DNA from: Flavobacteriaceae bacterium MAR_2009_75 | GTDB lineage: Bacteria > Bacteroidota > Bacteroidia > Flavobacteriales > Flavobacteriaceae | Assembly: GCA_002813285.1 (NCBI GenBank) | Contig: PHTZ01000001.1 | Location: forward strand, 2,417,501 to 2,481,500 | Direction of reading: 5' to 3' | DNA: 64,000 bases | Part shown: positions 53,124 to 62,414 of the stretch, one piece after another | Layout: each line of letters starts with the position of its first letter | How positions within the stretch are numbered: the first letter of the stretch is position 1 | Program-made: the position numbers and the translations under genes | The notes under the pieces: model-generated | The model's input: only the letters and a program-made list of their open reading frames with translations | Databases searched by the model: none | What the model was told of the DNA's origin: nothing

Positions 53124-54113
53124 TTAGCCTAGCATCTTGACTGCATCTTTGGCAAAATAAGTGGCGATGATATTGGCCCCTGCTCTTTTAATTGCCATTA
53201 ATTGTTCCATCACGACCGCATCATGTTCTAGCCATCCTTTTTCGGCTGCAGCTTTGACCATGGCGTATTCACCAGAAACCTGGTAAACAGCAACGGGCAC
53301 ATCGACCTCATTTTTTATCTCCCGTACAATATCTAGGTAGCACAGCCCTGGTTTGACCATGACGATATCGGCGCCTTCATCTATATCCATCTCGGTCTCT
53401 TTTATAGCCTCGAACCGATTGGCATAATCCATTTGATAGGTTTTCTTATCCTTAGGAATGTTCTGTATATCTACAGGTGCCGAATCGAGGGCATCTCTAA
53501 ACGGGCCATAAAAAGCACTGGCGTATTTGGCGCTATAGCTCATAATGGCGGTATTCAAATGACCTTCATCTTCAAGCGCTTCGCGAATTGTAAGTATACG
53601 GCCGTCCATCATATCACTGGGCGCTACCACGTCCGCACCCGCATGGGCATGTGAAACACTCATTGCTGCAAGAACATCAGCCGTTTCGTCGTTTAATATT
53701 TGTCCGTTTTCGATAATACCGTCATGACCGTATGAAGAAAACGGGTCTAAGGCCACATCGGTCATCACTAACATTTCGGGACATGCATCTTTCACGGTTT
53801 TAATGGCCCGTTGCATGAGTCCGTTCGGATTGAGTGCTTCGCTGCCTTTATTGTCCTTAAGACTGTCATCGACTTTCACAAAAAGCAAAACCGATTTTAG
53901 GCCCATTTTCCAAAGTTCTTTTACTTCTTTTTCTAAATTATCAAGGCTCAGACGAAAGTAATCGGGCATAGATGCAATCTCTTCTTTTATGGCCTTTCCT
54001 TCCACCACAAAAAGTGGGACCAAAAAATCGTTAGGGGTCAAGAAAGTTTCTTGCACCAATTTTCGCATACTATGAGAAGTTCTCAGACGTCGGTTTCTTC
54101 GAAGTGGATACAT
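53124..54113 (-). CDS. hemB: Delta-aminolevulinic acid dehydratase (porphobilinogen synthase)
   Basis: HemB joins two ALA molecules to porphobilinogen. The 329-aa product has both Schiff-base lysines, in IMSYSAKYASAFYGPFRDA and MVKPGLCYLDIVREI, and the DVALDPFSSYGHDGI region. That region has DPFSSYGHDG rather than a cysteine cluster, so the enzyme is of the magnesium-type rather than the zinc-type. Part of the haem cluster. Confidence 0.97.
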   Translation of the reverse strand: MYPLRRNRRLRTSHSMRKLVQETFLTPNDFLVPLFVVEGKAIKEEIASMPDYFRLSLDNLEKEVKELWKMGLKSVLLFVKVDDSLKDNKGSEALNPNGLMQRAIKTVKDACPEMLVMTDVALDPFSSYGHDGIIENGQILNDETADVLAAMSVSHAHAGADVVAPSDMMDGRILTIREALEDEGHLNTAIMSYSAKYASAFYGPFRDALDSAPVDIQNIPKDKKTYQMDYANRFEAIKETEMDIDEGADIVMVKPGLCYLDIVREIKNEVDVPVAVYQVSGEYAMVKAAAEKGWLEHDAVVMEQLMAIKRAGANIIATYFAKDAVKMLG

Positions 54114-54225
54114 AAATTATCTGTTCAATTTATCAATTAATTATCTCAAAATTTTCAATGTTGAAAATTACCGTCAATGACCGTAATATCAAAGTTTGAA
54201 TACTTAAAAGTAATACTAGTTTTAG

Positions 54226-54828
54226 TTAAAGTGGATTTTCTTTACACCGAATGTGTTGAGCTAACTTTTCGCCAAAACCATAGGCTCCCCAAAGTGTACT
54301 GTCTTTCTCTATGGCTAACGGGTCTTGGTTTTCGTGAATGTAGGTTTTAATTGATTTGACCAAGGGGTGTTCTAAACCACCAATGTCAATAATGCAGGAG
54401 CCTCCCGCAATACTGAAGCCATCTTCGTACTCGTAGCAAAATACTAGCACTTTATCACCTACGGTTAAATCAAGACCGTAAAAGCAATCGGTAGTTACGT
54501 AACCTTGACTAATATATTCTTGAGAGTTCGGATTGTCGATTTTCAACACTTTTTCTAAGGCAATTGTACCTCGTTTAGAATGGTATAAGGGGCCTGCGTC
54601 TTTGTTTTCAGTTTCTAGGTCAGTAATTGTGCCTACAAAGACAAGACTGTAATTTTCTCCGCAATAGCCGATGAAAGGGCCAGATTCTTCCCACCAGTAT
54701 GTAAAGGGTACTTGAAGTGTGTCTTGGGTAAATTCGATTTCTATATCGGTATTCGAATTCGAATTTTTACAGGCGGTAAGGCACAGGCATCCAAGGATAA
54801 ATGATAGCAATAGAAATCTTACACCCAC
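54226..54828 (-). CDS. Hypothetical lipoprotein in the haem cluster
   Basis: The 200-aa product starts at GTG and has a lipoprotein signal (LLLSFILGCLCLTAC). The mature part has DTLQVPFTYWWEESGPFIGYCGENYSLVFVG and LTVGDKVLVFCYEYEDGFSIAGGSCIIDIGG, with several cysteines (FIGYCGEN, TDCFYG, VFCYEY, GSCI). The family is not recognised. It overlaps the end of hemF by 10 bp and so is probably co-translated with it. Confidence 0.7.
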   Translation of the reverse strand: MGVRFLLLSFILGCLCLTACKNSNSNTDIEIEFTQDTLQVPFTYWWEESGPFIGYCGENYSLVFVGTITDLETENKDAGPLYHSKRGTIALEKVLKIDNPNSQEYISQGYVTTDCFYGLDLTVGDKVLVFCYEYEDGFSIAGGSCIIDIGGLEHPLVKSIKTYIHENQDPLAIEKDSTLWGAYGFGEKLAQHIRCKENPL

Positions 54829-55721
54829 GCTTTTGGGTTTTTTAATACCTCTAATATGCGCTCTTCTTCACTGCCTTTTTCTGTTTGGTGGTCGTAACGC
54901 CATTGCACATGAGGGGGAAGGCTCATCAAAATACTTTCGATACGACCATTGGTTTTTAGACCAAATAAAGTGCCCTTGTCATGTACAAGGTTGAACTCGA
55001 CGTAGCGACCGCGACGAATTTCTTGCCAATCTCTCTGCTTTTGCGTGAAATCGGTATCCTTTCTTTGTAAGACAATCGGAACATAACTATCGAGAAAACT
55101 ATTGCCTACACCTGTGACAAAATTATACCAGTCTTCGATAGACATGGTATCGGTAATTTTACAATAATCGAAGAAGAGGCCGCCTATGCCTCTAGCCTCA
55201 TTTCTGTGGGCATTCCAAAAATATTCGTCGCACTTTTTCTTGTAAGTGGAATAAAAATCAGGATGATGCTCATCGCAAACAGTTTTGCAGGTTGAATGAA
55301 AATGCGTTGCATCTTCATCGAACAAATAATACGGAGTTAAATCTTGACCGCCACCGAACCATTGATCAACGAGTTTACCTTGCTTATCGTACATTTCAAA
55401 ATAACGCCAATTGGCATGAACTGTTGGCACCATGGGGTTCTTCGGATGCAGCACCAAGCTAAGCCCACACGCAAAAAAATCGGCATCATCAACACCGAAA
55501 TACTGCTGCATGCTTTTAGGTAGTTCACCATGAACGCCTGAAATATTTACGCCTCCTTTCTCAAATACAGCGCCGTTTTCAATTACACGGGTTCTTCCAC
55601 CCCCACCTTCGGGCCTAGTCCACTGATCTTCATGAAATCTAGCCTTTCCATCAACTTCTTCAAGTTTGGAAGTAATAGTGTCTTGTAGTTTTTGAATATA
55701 ATTGAAGAATTTATCTTTCAT
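54819..55721 (-). CDS. hemF: Oxygen-dependent coproporphyrinogen III oxidase
   Basis: HemF converts coproporphyrinogen III to protoporphyrinogen IX using oxygen. The 300-aa product has FACGLSLVLHPKNPMVPTVHANWRYFE (catalytic His), WFGGGQDLTPYYLFDEDATHFH, and RRGRYVEFNLVHDKGTLFGLKTNGRIESILMSLPPHVQWRYDH. It is next to a membrane protein gene on the 5' side and a lipoprotein gene on the 3' side. Confidence 0.97.
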   Translation of the reverse strand: MKDKFFNYIQKLQDTITSKLEEVDGKARFHEDQWTRPEGGGGRTRVIENGAVFEKGGVNISGVHGELPKSMQQYFGVDDADFFACGLSLVLHPKNPMVPTVHANWRYFEMYDKQGKLVDQWFGGGQDLTPYYLFDEDATHFHSTCKTVCDEHHPDFYSTYKKKCDEYFWNAHRNEARGIGGLFFDYCKITDTMSIEDWYNFVTGVGNSFLDSYVPIVLQRKDTDFTQKQRDWQEIRRGRYVEFNLVHDKGTLFGLKTNGRIESILMSLPPHVQWRYDHQTEKGSEEERILEVLKNPKAWV

Positions 55722-56348
55722 TTAATTGTGCTTAATAAATGGAGCGCCGAAATTAGCCTGCATGGCAAAAGCCTCGATAATAGCTAATATGCAATGGTAG
55801 GCAAAACCGAAAGAAATAGCAACATGAGGCATTTCAACAAAAAGACCTGATGCCCCGGTCTCACCTGGGTACCCGATAGCGTTCATCTTTTCTGGTGCCA
55901 TACCACCAACTGGTATATATTCGGCACCGAATGCAAAGGGAAAAATAAGAACAAAATAGGCTAATGCGGCCAATACCGATTTAAAAATGTTCTGTTCCTT
56001 TATTTTTTTTGATACGTCGGCAAAAGCAAAACGCATTCTATTAAAAATAGCCACTAAATATAGAATCAATATGCTATGGTCTTCCGTAGCAAAATTAAAA
56101 GCTAGGGCAAACAGAAGGTAAAAGGGAAAAAGAATATATAATGAAATCTTTTTTGGCATCACGGCCATAAATACTCCGGAGTGAACCATAATGAATTCAA
56201 AAGCCATTAAAAGGCTCATTGTAGCTATTTTTGGCCCATCGTCAATTTGAGGGTATTGCCAAAGCCGATAAAACTGAAAGGCAATGATAATGGTTATCAA
56301 TAAACCGGCATATTCAAATTGCCTGTTGAATTTTTCAATAATACGCAT
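55722..56348 (-). CDS. Hypothetical membrane protein in the haem cluster
   Basis: The 208-aa product has about five hydrophobic spans (for example AGLLITIIIAFQFYRLW, LLMAFEFIMVHSGVFMAVM, LYILFPFYLLFALAFNF, VLAALAYFVLIFPFAFGAEY). No family is recognised. It lies between the GNAT gene (1-bp overlap) and hemF (directly adjacent), so it is part of the haem transcription unit. Histidines in the spans could be haem or metal ligands, but this is not shown. Confidence 0.7.
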   Translation of the reverse strand: MRIIEKFNRQFEYAGLLITIIIAFQFYRLWQYPQIDDGPKIATMSLLMAFEFIMVHSGVFMAVMPKKISLYILFPFYLLFALAFNFATEDHSILILYLVAIFNRMRFAFADVSKKIKEQNIFKSVLAALAYFVLIFPFAFGAEYIPVGGMAPEKMNAIGYPGETGASGLFVEMPHVAISFGFAYHCILAIIEAFAMQANFGAPFIKHN

Positions 56349-56884
56349 TACTCTTCTCTTGAAAGTTCATACAACTGCATATCTAACGGTTTTTCGTTAG
56401 GGGGCGTATGTTCAGCTTTTAAAACCTTTATGTGGGTAAATCCACATTTTTCGGCTACTCGTATGCTTGCATAATTGCTTTCATGGACCAAAATCTCTAG
56501 CGTTTTCAGCTGTAATTTCTCAAAGGCAAACTGTGAAATTTGTATTACGGCCCGACTGGTCCAACCTCGGCCAGCGTATTTCTCGCCTATGCAATAGGCA
56601 ATCTCGGCCCGACTCTTTTCTCGGTCAATATTTTTTATAATGATGAGTCCGCAAACTATGCCATCAACACTTTTTCGTAGAGCAAACGTGAATTCCGATT
56701 TGTACTCGAACTCTATATTTTTGAGAAGGATGAAGGCTTTCGAAGCTTCTTCAGACTGATTCTGCGCTAAGGTCATGGGAAAAAAGCGAGCAAATCGCTC
56801 TTGATTATCGACCATTAGCCGTGAAAGTGTTTGGGCATCTTCGGCAGTAAGCTGATTTAGAAGAAATGATTTGTCTTGAGTCAT
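56348..56884 (-). CDS. GNAT family N-acetyltransferase (RimJ/RimL type)
   Basis: The 178-aa product has RAEIAYCIGEKYAGRGWTSRAVIQISQFAFEKL (acetyl-CoA binding, GRGW-S) and VHESNYASIRVAEKCGFTHI, typical of RimJ/RimL-like protein or small-molecule acetyltransferases. It overlaps the membrane protein gene by 1 bp and starts 4 bp after trkH. Confidence 0.88.
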   Translation of the reverse strand: MTQDKSFLLNQLTAEDAQTLSRLMVDNQERFARFFPMTLAQNQSEEASKAFILLKNIEFEYKSEFTFALRKSVDGIVCGLIIIKNIDREKSRAEIAYCIGEKYAGRGWTSRAVIQISQFAFEKLQLKTLEILVHESNYASIRVAEKCGFTHIKVLKAEHTPPNEKPLDMQLYELSREE

Positions 56885-56887
56885 GGG

Positions 56888-58240
56888 TTAAACGGCAATA
56901 TCTTCTTTGAGAGGCTTGTTTTCGGGTGAGTGTTGGTGTTTTGCCCAAATGGCCAGCCCGAAAGTAAGTACACCCAAACGACCAATGAACATGAGTATAA
57001 TGATAACCAACTTGCCCCAATCTCCCAAATTACCAGTTATTCCGGTACTGAGTCCGACCGTGCCCAAGGCAGAGGCTACTTCGAAAAGCAAATCTTCTAA
57101 ATGAAAATCTTCAAGAAAAGAAAGAACAAAAGTTCCTAGGGCAATCAGACTGGTATAAAATATAAAAGATGAGGTAGCCACAAACAGCCTTTCATAGGGA
57201 ATAATTCTGCCGAAAAACGTAATACGGGAATGGTTTTTCAACCGACTTTTCATTATGGCGATTATAGCGGTTAGTGTCGTAATCTTCATTCCCCCGGCCG
57301 TACCCGATGGTGATGCGCCGACGTACATTAAAAAAATGGTAACGAGAAGCATAGGCATAATGAAGGCCCCGTAGTCAACAGTGTTGAAACCGACGGTAGT
57401 CATGGCCGACATACCTTGAAAAAAAGCGGCCCAAACGCGGCCAGCACCTTTCAAAGAACTGATGGTAGGCTCGTAAACATAGAAGAAAACGAAGCCCAAT
57501 GTCAGCAAAACCAAAGAGCCCATTAGAATAATCTTCGTGGTAAAACTAAGTTGATGCGTTCTTTTCTTTAAGAACAGTGCAAAATCGGTTACTACAATAA
57601 AACCCATAGAACCGGCAATGGCCAATACCGAGGTTGTGGTATTGATAAGTCCATTGCCCGTGAAGTTGGCAAATCCGTTTTCAAAAAGACTGAAGCCTGC
57701 CGTACAAAATGCGCTAACACTATGAAAGATTGCAAACCAGAGTGTTTCAAACGAACCGAGATTTAGATTTTTGAACGCGAAAAAATAGAGAACAGTGCCT
57801 AATACCTCCATGGCCAAGGTGAAAAAAACCACCGCCTTAAGGAAATCTTTAATTTCAATCGTTTTGGGCAATGTAAATTCTGTTTTGAGCAAATTTTGAT
57901 GCCAATGGGTCATTTTTCTTGTGGTAGAAAGAATCATGAAAGTGGTAAAGGTAAGGTAACCGATACCACCCAATTGAATGAGCACTAATATGATCAATTG
58001 CCCAAAAAAGTTATAAGAATCAATAACTGAAACGGTAGCTAGCCCTGTTGTTGAAACGGCTGAGGTAGCTATAAAAAGATTGTCTAAAAAGGAAACCGAG
58101 TTTTTATGAAACCATGGTATGCATAATAGTAAGCTACCAATCAATACATAGGTTAAAAAGCCATAGAAAAGATTCTGCTGAGGGGTCAGGCCCAGTTTGA
58201 AACGCAGATATTTCCCAGAGATAACACTATAAAGGCTCAT
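56888..58240 (-). CDS. trkH: TrkH/KtrB-family potassium transporter
   Basis: The 450-aa inner-membrane protein has four pore-loop repeats: AVSTTGLATVS, AFCTAGFSLFENG, AMTTVGFNTVDYG and LGTVGLSTGITG. It conducts potassium and usually works with a cytoplasmic TrkA/KtrA protein, which is not encoded in this window. It sits between hemE and the GNAT gene in the haem cluster. Confidence 0.92.
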   Translation of the reverse strand: MSLYSVISGKYLRFKLGLTPQQNLFYGFLTYVLIGSLLLCIPWFHKNSVSFLDNLFIATSAVSTTGLATVSVIDSYNFFGQLIILVLIQLGGIGYLTFTTFMILSTTRKMTHWHQNLLKTEFTLPKTIEIKDFLKAVVFFTLAMEVLGTVLYFFAFKNLNLGSFETLWFAIFHSVSAFCTAGFSLFENGFANFTGNGLINTTTSVLAIAGSMGFIVVTDFALFLKKRTHQLSFTTKIILMGSLVLLTLGFVFFYVYEPTISSLKGAGRVWAAFFQGMSAMTTVGFNTVDYGAFIMPMLLVTIFLMYVGASPSGTAGGMKITTLTAIIAIMKSRLKNHSRITFFGRIIPYERLFVATSSFIFYTSLIALGTFVLSFLEDFHLEDLLFEVASALGTVGLSTGITGNLGDWGKLVIIILMFIGRLGVLTFGLAIWAKHQHSPENKPLKEDIAV

Positions 58241-58249
58241 ATGCTGAGC

Positions 58250-59275
58250 TTATTGATGGTATTCTTTAACGGCATCAACAAAGGCTTTTGCATTTTCTAC
58301 TGGAATATTGGGTAATATGCCATGACCCAAATTGACCACATATTTGTCCTTCCCGAACTCATTGATCATTTGGGTGACCATTTTTTTGATTTCTGATGGA
58401 GGCGAGAGTAGTCGTGAGGGGTCAAAATTACCTTGTAACGTGATGTTGCCACCGCTAAGGTAACGCGCATTTTTTGCTGAACAGGTCCAATCTACACCCA
58501 GTGCCGACGCTCCTGATTTGGCCATATCGCCCAAGGCGAACCAACAGCCTTTTCCGAATACGATAACGGGAGCATCATCTTTCAAGGCATCAATAATTTG
58601 TTGAATATATTGCCATGAAAATTCTTTATAGTCAACGGGTGATAACATGCCGCCCCAAGAATCAAAAACCTGAACGGCATTCACACCGGCCTTTACTTTA
58701 GCCTTTAAATAGGCGATTGTAGTATCGGTAATTTTCTGTAGTAGGGCATGCGCGGCTACGGGGTCGGTAAAGCAGAATTCTTTAGCCTTGTCAAAAGTTT
58801 TGCTGCCTTGGCCTTGTACACAGTAACACAGAATAGTCCACGGTGAGCCCGCAAACCCGATCAAAGGAATATCATCATTCAACTTTTCTTTGGTAGCCTG
58901 TATGGCCTGCATCACATAATCTAAGGCTTCATCTACATCGGGAACTATAACATTATCTACATCTTTCTGCGAACGGATAGGATTCGGAAGATAGGGCCCG
59001 AAGTTGAGTTTCATCTGTACTTCGATATTCATTGCTTGTGGAATCACCAAAATATCGGAGAATAATATGGCGGCATCCATACCGTAACGTCTAATGGGCT
59101 GAACGGTAATTTCAGAAGCCAGTTCGGGGGTTTGACAGCGTGTGAAGAAATCATATTTTTTTTTGATTTCCATAAACTCCGGAAGATAACGACCTGCTTG
59201 ACGCATCATCCAAACGGGTGGTCGTTCAACAGTTTCCCCTTTTAATGCCCTTAGGAATAAATCGTTGTTTATCAT
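58250..59275 (-). CDS. hemE: Uroporphyrinogen decarboxylase
   Basis: HemE converts uroporphyrinogen III to coproporphyrinogen III. The 341-aa product has the signature [16 protein letters not shown], the catalytic Asp in [30 protein letters not shown], and [18 protein letters not shown]. Downstream of hemCD. Confidence 0.97.
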   Translation of the reverse strand: MINNDLFLRALKGETVERPPVWMMRQAGRYLPEFMEIKKKYDFFTRCQTPELASEITVQPIRRYGMDAAILFSDILVIPQAMNIEVQMKLNFGPYLPNPIRSQKDVDNVIVPDVDEALDYVMQAIQATKEKLNDDIPLIGFAGSPWTILCYCVQGQGSKTFDKAKEFCFTDPVAAHALLQKITDTTIAYLKAKVKAGVNAVQVFDSWGGMLSPVDYKEFSWQYIQQIIDALKDDAPVIVFGKGCWFALGDMAKSGASALGVDWTCSAKNARYLSGGNITLQGNFDPSRLLSPPSEIKKMVTQMINEFGKDKYVVNLGHGILPNIPVENAKAFVDAVKEYHQ

Positions 59276-59382
59276 GATTATTTAGTTACTAGTGCTTAGT
59301 TAGAAGTCAATAGTTTTAAGTTGGTAGCAAAGTGCCGTTTCATCATACCCATCAATACGCTGTTTACTCTGCTAAACCCTCG

Positions 59383-60957
59383 TTAGTAGGCAGAGTTCAC
59401 TAACTCAACCACACTTTCGACCGTTGGAATCTTGGCCACCCGTACATCGTTAAAGTGCTTTCGCGCTTCAGTTGCCGTAGTTTCCCCTATACAGTATGCT
59501 ACCTTATCAGATGTGTTTTTCAATAAATAACTTTCAACGGTAGACGGACTAAAAAACAGGATGCCCTCTACATCTTCATCTACTTCTGCAGGTGCATGTT
59601 TTGTCGTATAGGCTTCCACTTCGTTAACCGCGATATTATTTTCTTCCAGTATATCTGGAAGGTCGTCTAGTCGCAAATTGCTACAAAAATAAGTGACCTC
59701 TGTACCGTCGATAAATTCTACCAAGTACTCTGCAAGTTTTTTGGCACTCTTTTCTTGATGTTTCACGGGGCCTATTCTACGTTCAATAAGACGCTTGGTT
59801 TTTCGGCCTACGCAATATATGTTTTCAAATTGAAGTTCATCGACAGACACTTGCGTCAAAAGCGATTCAACAGCATTCTTACTGGTCAGAATTACATTCT
59901 GGTGTTTATTTTTCAAAATCTTTTTGGAAATCCGGTTCGGAGACACCTTGATAAAATCTTCACCCTTGACCTTTACATCATTTTTGAACAATTGCATTTG
60001 GTCGGGAGTCAGGTTCTTGGTAGAGAATATATGGGTTCGAAGTGTGCCTTCTTGAGTTTGGCTTACCAATAGTTTTCCGCCACGGGCGAGAATACTGTTG
60101 GCGCAATCTCTACCCAATTGCTCATGCTTACCAAGTGGAGCGGAGAATTCTGCTTCCAATTTTTTCTTTCCATCCACAGAGAGCAAGACACCTTTGAGGG
60201 TAACCTTGTTATCTTCGTCGATTGTAGCGTGAGCACCTATAGGAGCGGAGCAACCGCCCTCTAGAACACGCAAGAATTCACGTTCTAATTTCGTGCAAAC
60301 ATCGGTTATTTCATGATTTAGGGTGGCACAGGCATCAAGAACAAAATCATCATTTTCTATAGCTACGACCATAACTGCACCTTGCGCCGGTGCGGGTACC
60401 ATCCAGGTAAGTCCGATCGTATTTTCAGGTTCTAGTCCGATACGCTCGATGCCCGCAGCGGCAAAGATAGCACCGTTCCATTCGTTGTTTTGAAGTTTTT
60501 CGTAACGACTGTTGACGTTACCACGTAAATCGACCACGGTATGGGTCGGGTAGCGGTTGAGCCACTGAGCTTTTCTTCGCAAGCTTCCCGTGGCAATTAT
60601 GCCTTCACGTTCAGCAAGAAATTCTTCGTTGTTCTTATAAGCTAGAATATCGAAATGATTTCCGCGCTCAAGAACAGCAGCTTGAACGATACCTTTCGGT
60701 AAGGCGGTAGGCACATCTTTCATGCTGTGCACGGCGATGTCAATTTCGCCCTTTAGCATGGCGACATCTAGCGTTTTGGTGAATATGCCGGTTATGCCCA
60801 ATTCGTACAAAGGCTTGTCAAGAATAAGGTCGCCAGTTGATTTTACGGGTACAAGTGTAGTGCTAAAACCTAAGGCTTCAAGCTTGTCCTTTACGGTATT
60901 GGCCTGCCATAACGCTAATTCGCTATCGCGGGTACCGATTCGGATGACTTTGCTCAT
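59383..60957 (-). CDS. hemCD: Fused hydroxymethylbilane synthase / uroporphyrinogen III synthase
   Basis: The 524-aa protein has HemC in its first 310 residues: HSMKDVPT (78-85), RRKAQWLNRYP, and the dipyrromethane-cofactor cysteine in LEGGCSAPIGAHA (Cys236). The last 210 residues fit HemD (NVILTSKNAVESLL, YCVGRKTKRLIE, EVEAYTTKHAPAEV, FFSPSTVESYL, AYCIGETTATEARKHF). HemC builds hydroxymethylbilane and HemD closes it to uroporphyrinogen III, so the fusion couples two successive steps. The reading frame is uninterrupted. Its start overlaps the hemA stop by 4 bp. Confidence 0.95.
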   Translation of the reverse strand: MSKVIRIGTRDSELALWQANTVKDKLEALGFSTTLVPVKSTGDLILDKPLYELGITGIFTKTLDVAMLKGEIDIAVHSMKDVPTALPKGIVQAAVLERGNHFDILAYKNNEEFLAEREGIIATGSLRRKAQWLNRYPTHTVVDLRGNVNSRYEKLQNNEWNGAIFAAAGIERIGLEPENTIGLTWMVPAPAQGAVMVVAIENDDFVLDACATLNHEITDVCTKLEREFLRVLEGGCSAPIGAHATIDEDNKVTLKGVLLSVDGKKKLEAEFSAPLGKHEQLGRDCANSILARGGKLLVSQTQEGTLRTHIFSTKNLTPDQMQLFKNDVKVKGEDFIKVSPNRISKKILKNKHQNVILTSKNAVESLLTQVSVDELQFENIYCVGRKTKRLIERRIGPVKHQEKSAKKLAEYLVEFIDGTEVTYFCSNLRLDDLPDILEENNIAVNEVEAYTTKHAPAEVDEDVEGILFFSPSTVESYLLKNTSDKVAYCIGETTATEARKHFNDVRVAKIPTVESVVELVNSAY

Positions 60958-62210
60958 GGAGTTTCTATTTCGAGTTGAAAAACTTTTTGAATAAGTTCAA
61001 GACTGGTGTCTGCATCGATATCACCGTCTTTGAGGTGGTTGGCAAATTGTTTGGTAATTTTTTGAATGATGCGGGTAGAGATTACCTCGGCATGTTGTTC
61101 GTTAAAGTCAGATAGTTTTTTTGATTGATAATCCATCTCTTCGTCTTTCATCGTCCTTAACTTCTTGTTGAGGGCCTTAATGACGGGCGCGAACTTTCGG
61201 GTTTCGAGCCATTGGATAAAATCATGCTTCACCTCTTCTATAATTTCCTCAGCTTCGGGTATAAAACGTTTTCTGCGCTCTAAAGTGTCATCTGTAATCT
61301 GTGAAAGATGATCTAAATGAACCAAGGTTACATTTTCCTTTTCCGAAACATTGTCCGCCACATTTTTAGGAATGGAAAGGTCTAGGATCAAAAGTGGTTT
61401 TTTGGTGTAAATGAGTTCTTTTGATATGGTAGGTGATTGGGCACTGGTGGCCACGATCAGTACATCGGTATTTCTTATTTCCGTTTGAAGATCGCCATAA
61501 TCTTTGACGATAAGATTGAACTTGCCCGCAATTTTTTCCGCTTTGTTCTTAGTGCGGTTAATCAGGGTAATATGATTGTTTTTAGTATGTTTGATGAGGT
61601 TTTCACAAGTATTACGCCCAATTTTACCAGTCCCGAATAGTAAAATATTCTTTTCTGATACCTCAGGAACGTTTTCCATAATATACCTTACCGAAGCAAA
61701 AGCGACAGAGGTGGCACCCGATGATATTTCGGTTTCATTCTTAATGCGCTTACTGGCCTGTATTACAGAATTGCACAGTCTTTCTATGAAAGGATTGGCA
61801 ATACCGAATTTTTTAGAACGCGCAAAACTTTGTTTTAGTTGGCTGATAATTTCAAAATCACCTAAGATTTGACTGTCTAGCCCTGTGCCAACTCTAAATA
61901 GGTGGCTAATGGCATCTTTGTTCTTGAATACATACGCTACCTCTTGAAATTCTTCAACAGAGCCAATGGCATTGTCACAAAGAAGCTTAATCAATTGAAA
62001 TGGGTGCTGAGCAAAACCGTGTAGTTCGGTACGATTACAAGTAGATGTAACTAAAAGACCATCAATGCCTTGGGCCTTGGCCTGCATCAAAACCTGATCT
62101 ATAGCGGTAGGGTCTAGGCTAAATTTGCCGCGGACTTCGGCATCGGCCTTTTGGTAACTTAGACCAATGGTGTAGAACGAGTTATGTTTTGAAATGTGGT
62201 AATCTTTCAT
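60954..62210 (-). CDS. hemA: Glutamyl-tRNA reductase
   Basis: HemA reduces glutamyl-tRNA to glutamate-1-semialdehyde, the first committed step of C5-pathway haem synthesis. The 418-aa product has the catalytic cysteine in TSTCNRTELHGF (Cys58), the NADPH fold LLFGTGKIGRNTCENL, and a C-terminal dimerisation region. I start at the ATG giving MKDYHISKHN; a TTG four codons upstream is less likely. It is the first gene of the haem unit, divergent from an AraC regulator. Confidence 0.96.
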   Translation of the reverse strand: MKDYHISKHNSFYTIGLSYQKADAEVRGKFSLDPTAIDQVLMQAKAQGIDGLLVTSTCNRTELHGFAQHPFQLIKLLCDNAIGSVEEFQEVAYVFKNKDAISHLFRVGTGLDSQILGDFEIISQLKQSFARSKKFGIANPFIERLCNSVIQASKRIKNETEISSGATSVAFASVRYIMENVPEVSEKNILLFGTGKIGRNTCENLIKHTKNNHITLINRTKNKAEKIAGKFNLIVKDYGDLQTEIRNTDVLIVATSAQSPTISKELIYTKKPLLILDLSIPKNVADNVSEKENVTLVHLDHLSQITDDTLERRKRFIPEAEEIIEEVKHDFIQWLETRKFAPVIKALNKKLRTMKDEEMDYQSKKLSDFNEQHAEVISTRIIQKITKQFANHLKDGDIDADTSLELIQKVFQLEIETP

Positions 62211-62230
62211 GAAAGCCTTCAAAGCGGGAA

Positions 62231-62238
62231 CAAAAATA
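62231..62238 (-). promoter_or_regulatory. -7 box of hemA
   Basis: TATTTTTG on the reverse strand, 20 bp before the hemA ATG. Confidence 0.5.
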
Positions 62239-62340
62239 AAGGGCTATTGCCTATAAAAATAACGCTAGCGGTACAATTAATGTCGTTTCGGGTTTTTTTA
62301 GATGTATTAAGATGTAAATCCGCTGAAAACCAATATTTTT

Positions 62341-62390
62341 GTAGTAAGTACTACGCTTCACGAATTATCTATTTAGAAGCGTTCTAAATA
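62341..62390. promoter_or_regulatory. Two palindromes in the hemA-araC intergenic region
   Basis: The first is GTAGTA-AG-TACTAC (62341-62354). The second has perfect 9-bp arms, TATTTAGAA (62370-62378) and TTCTAAATA (62382-62390), with centre GCG. Both lie within 75 bp upstream of the AraC-type gene and about 100-150 bp upstream of the hemA promoter. They are candidate sites for an iron- or haem-responsive regulator; which one is unknown. Confidence 0.45.
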
Positions 62391-62414
62391 AATTGATCTT
62401 AAATTGTTTGGCTT

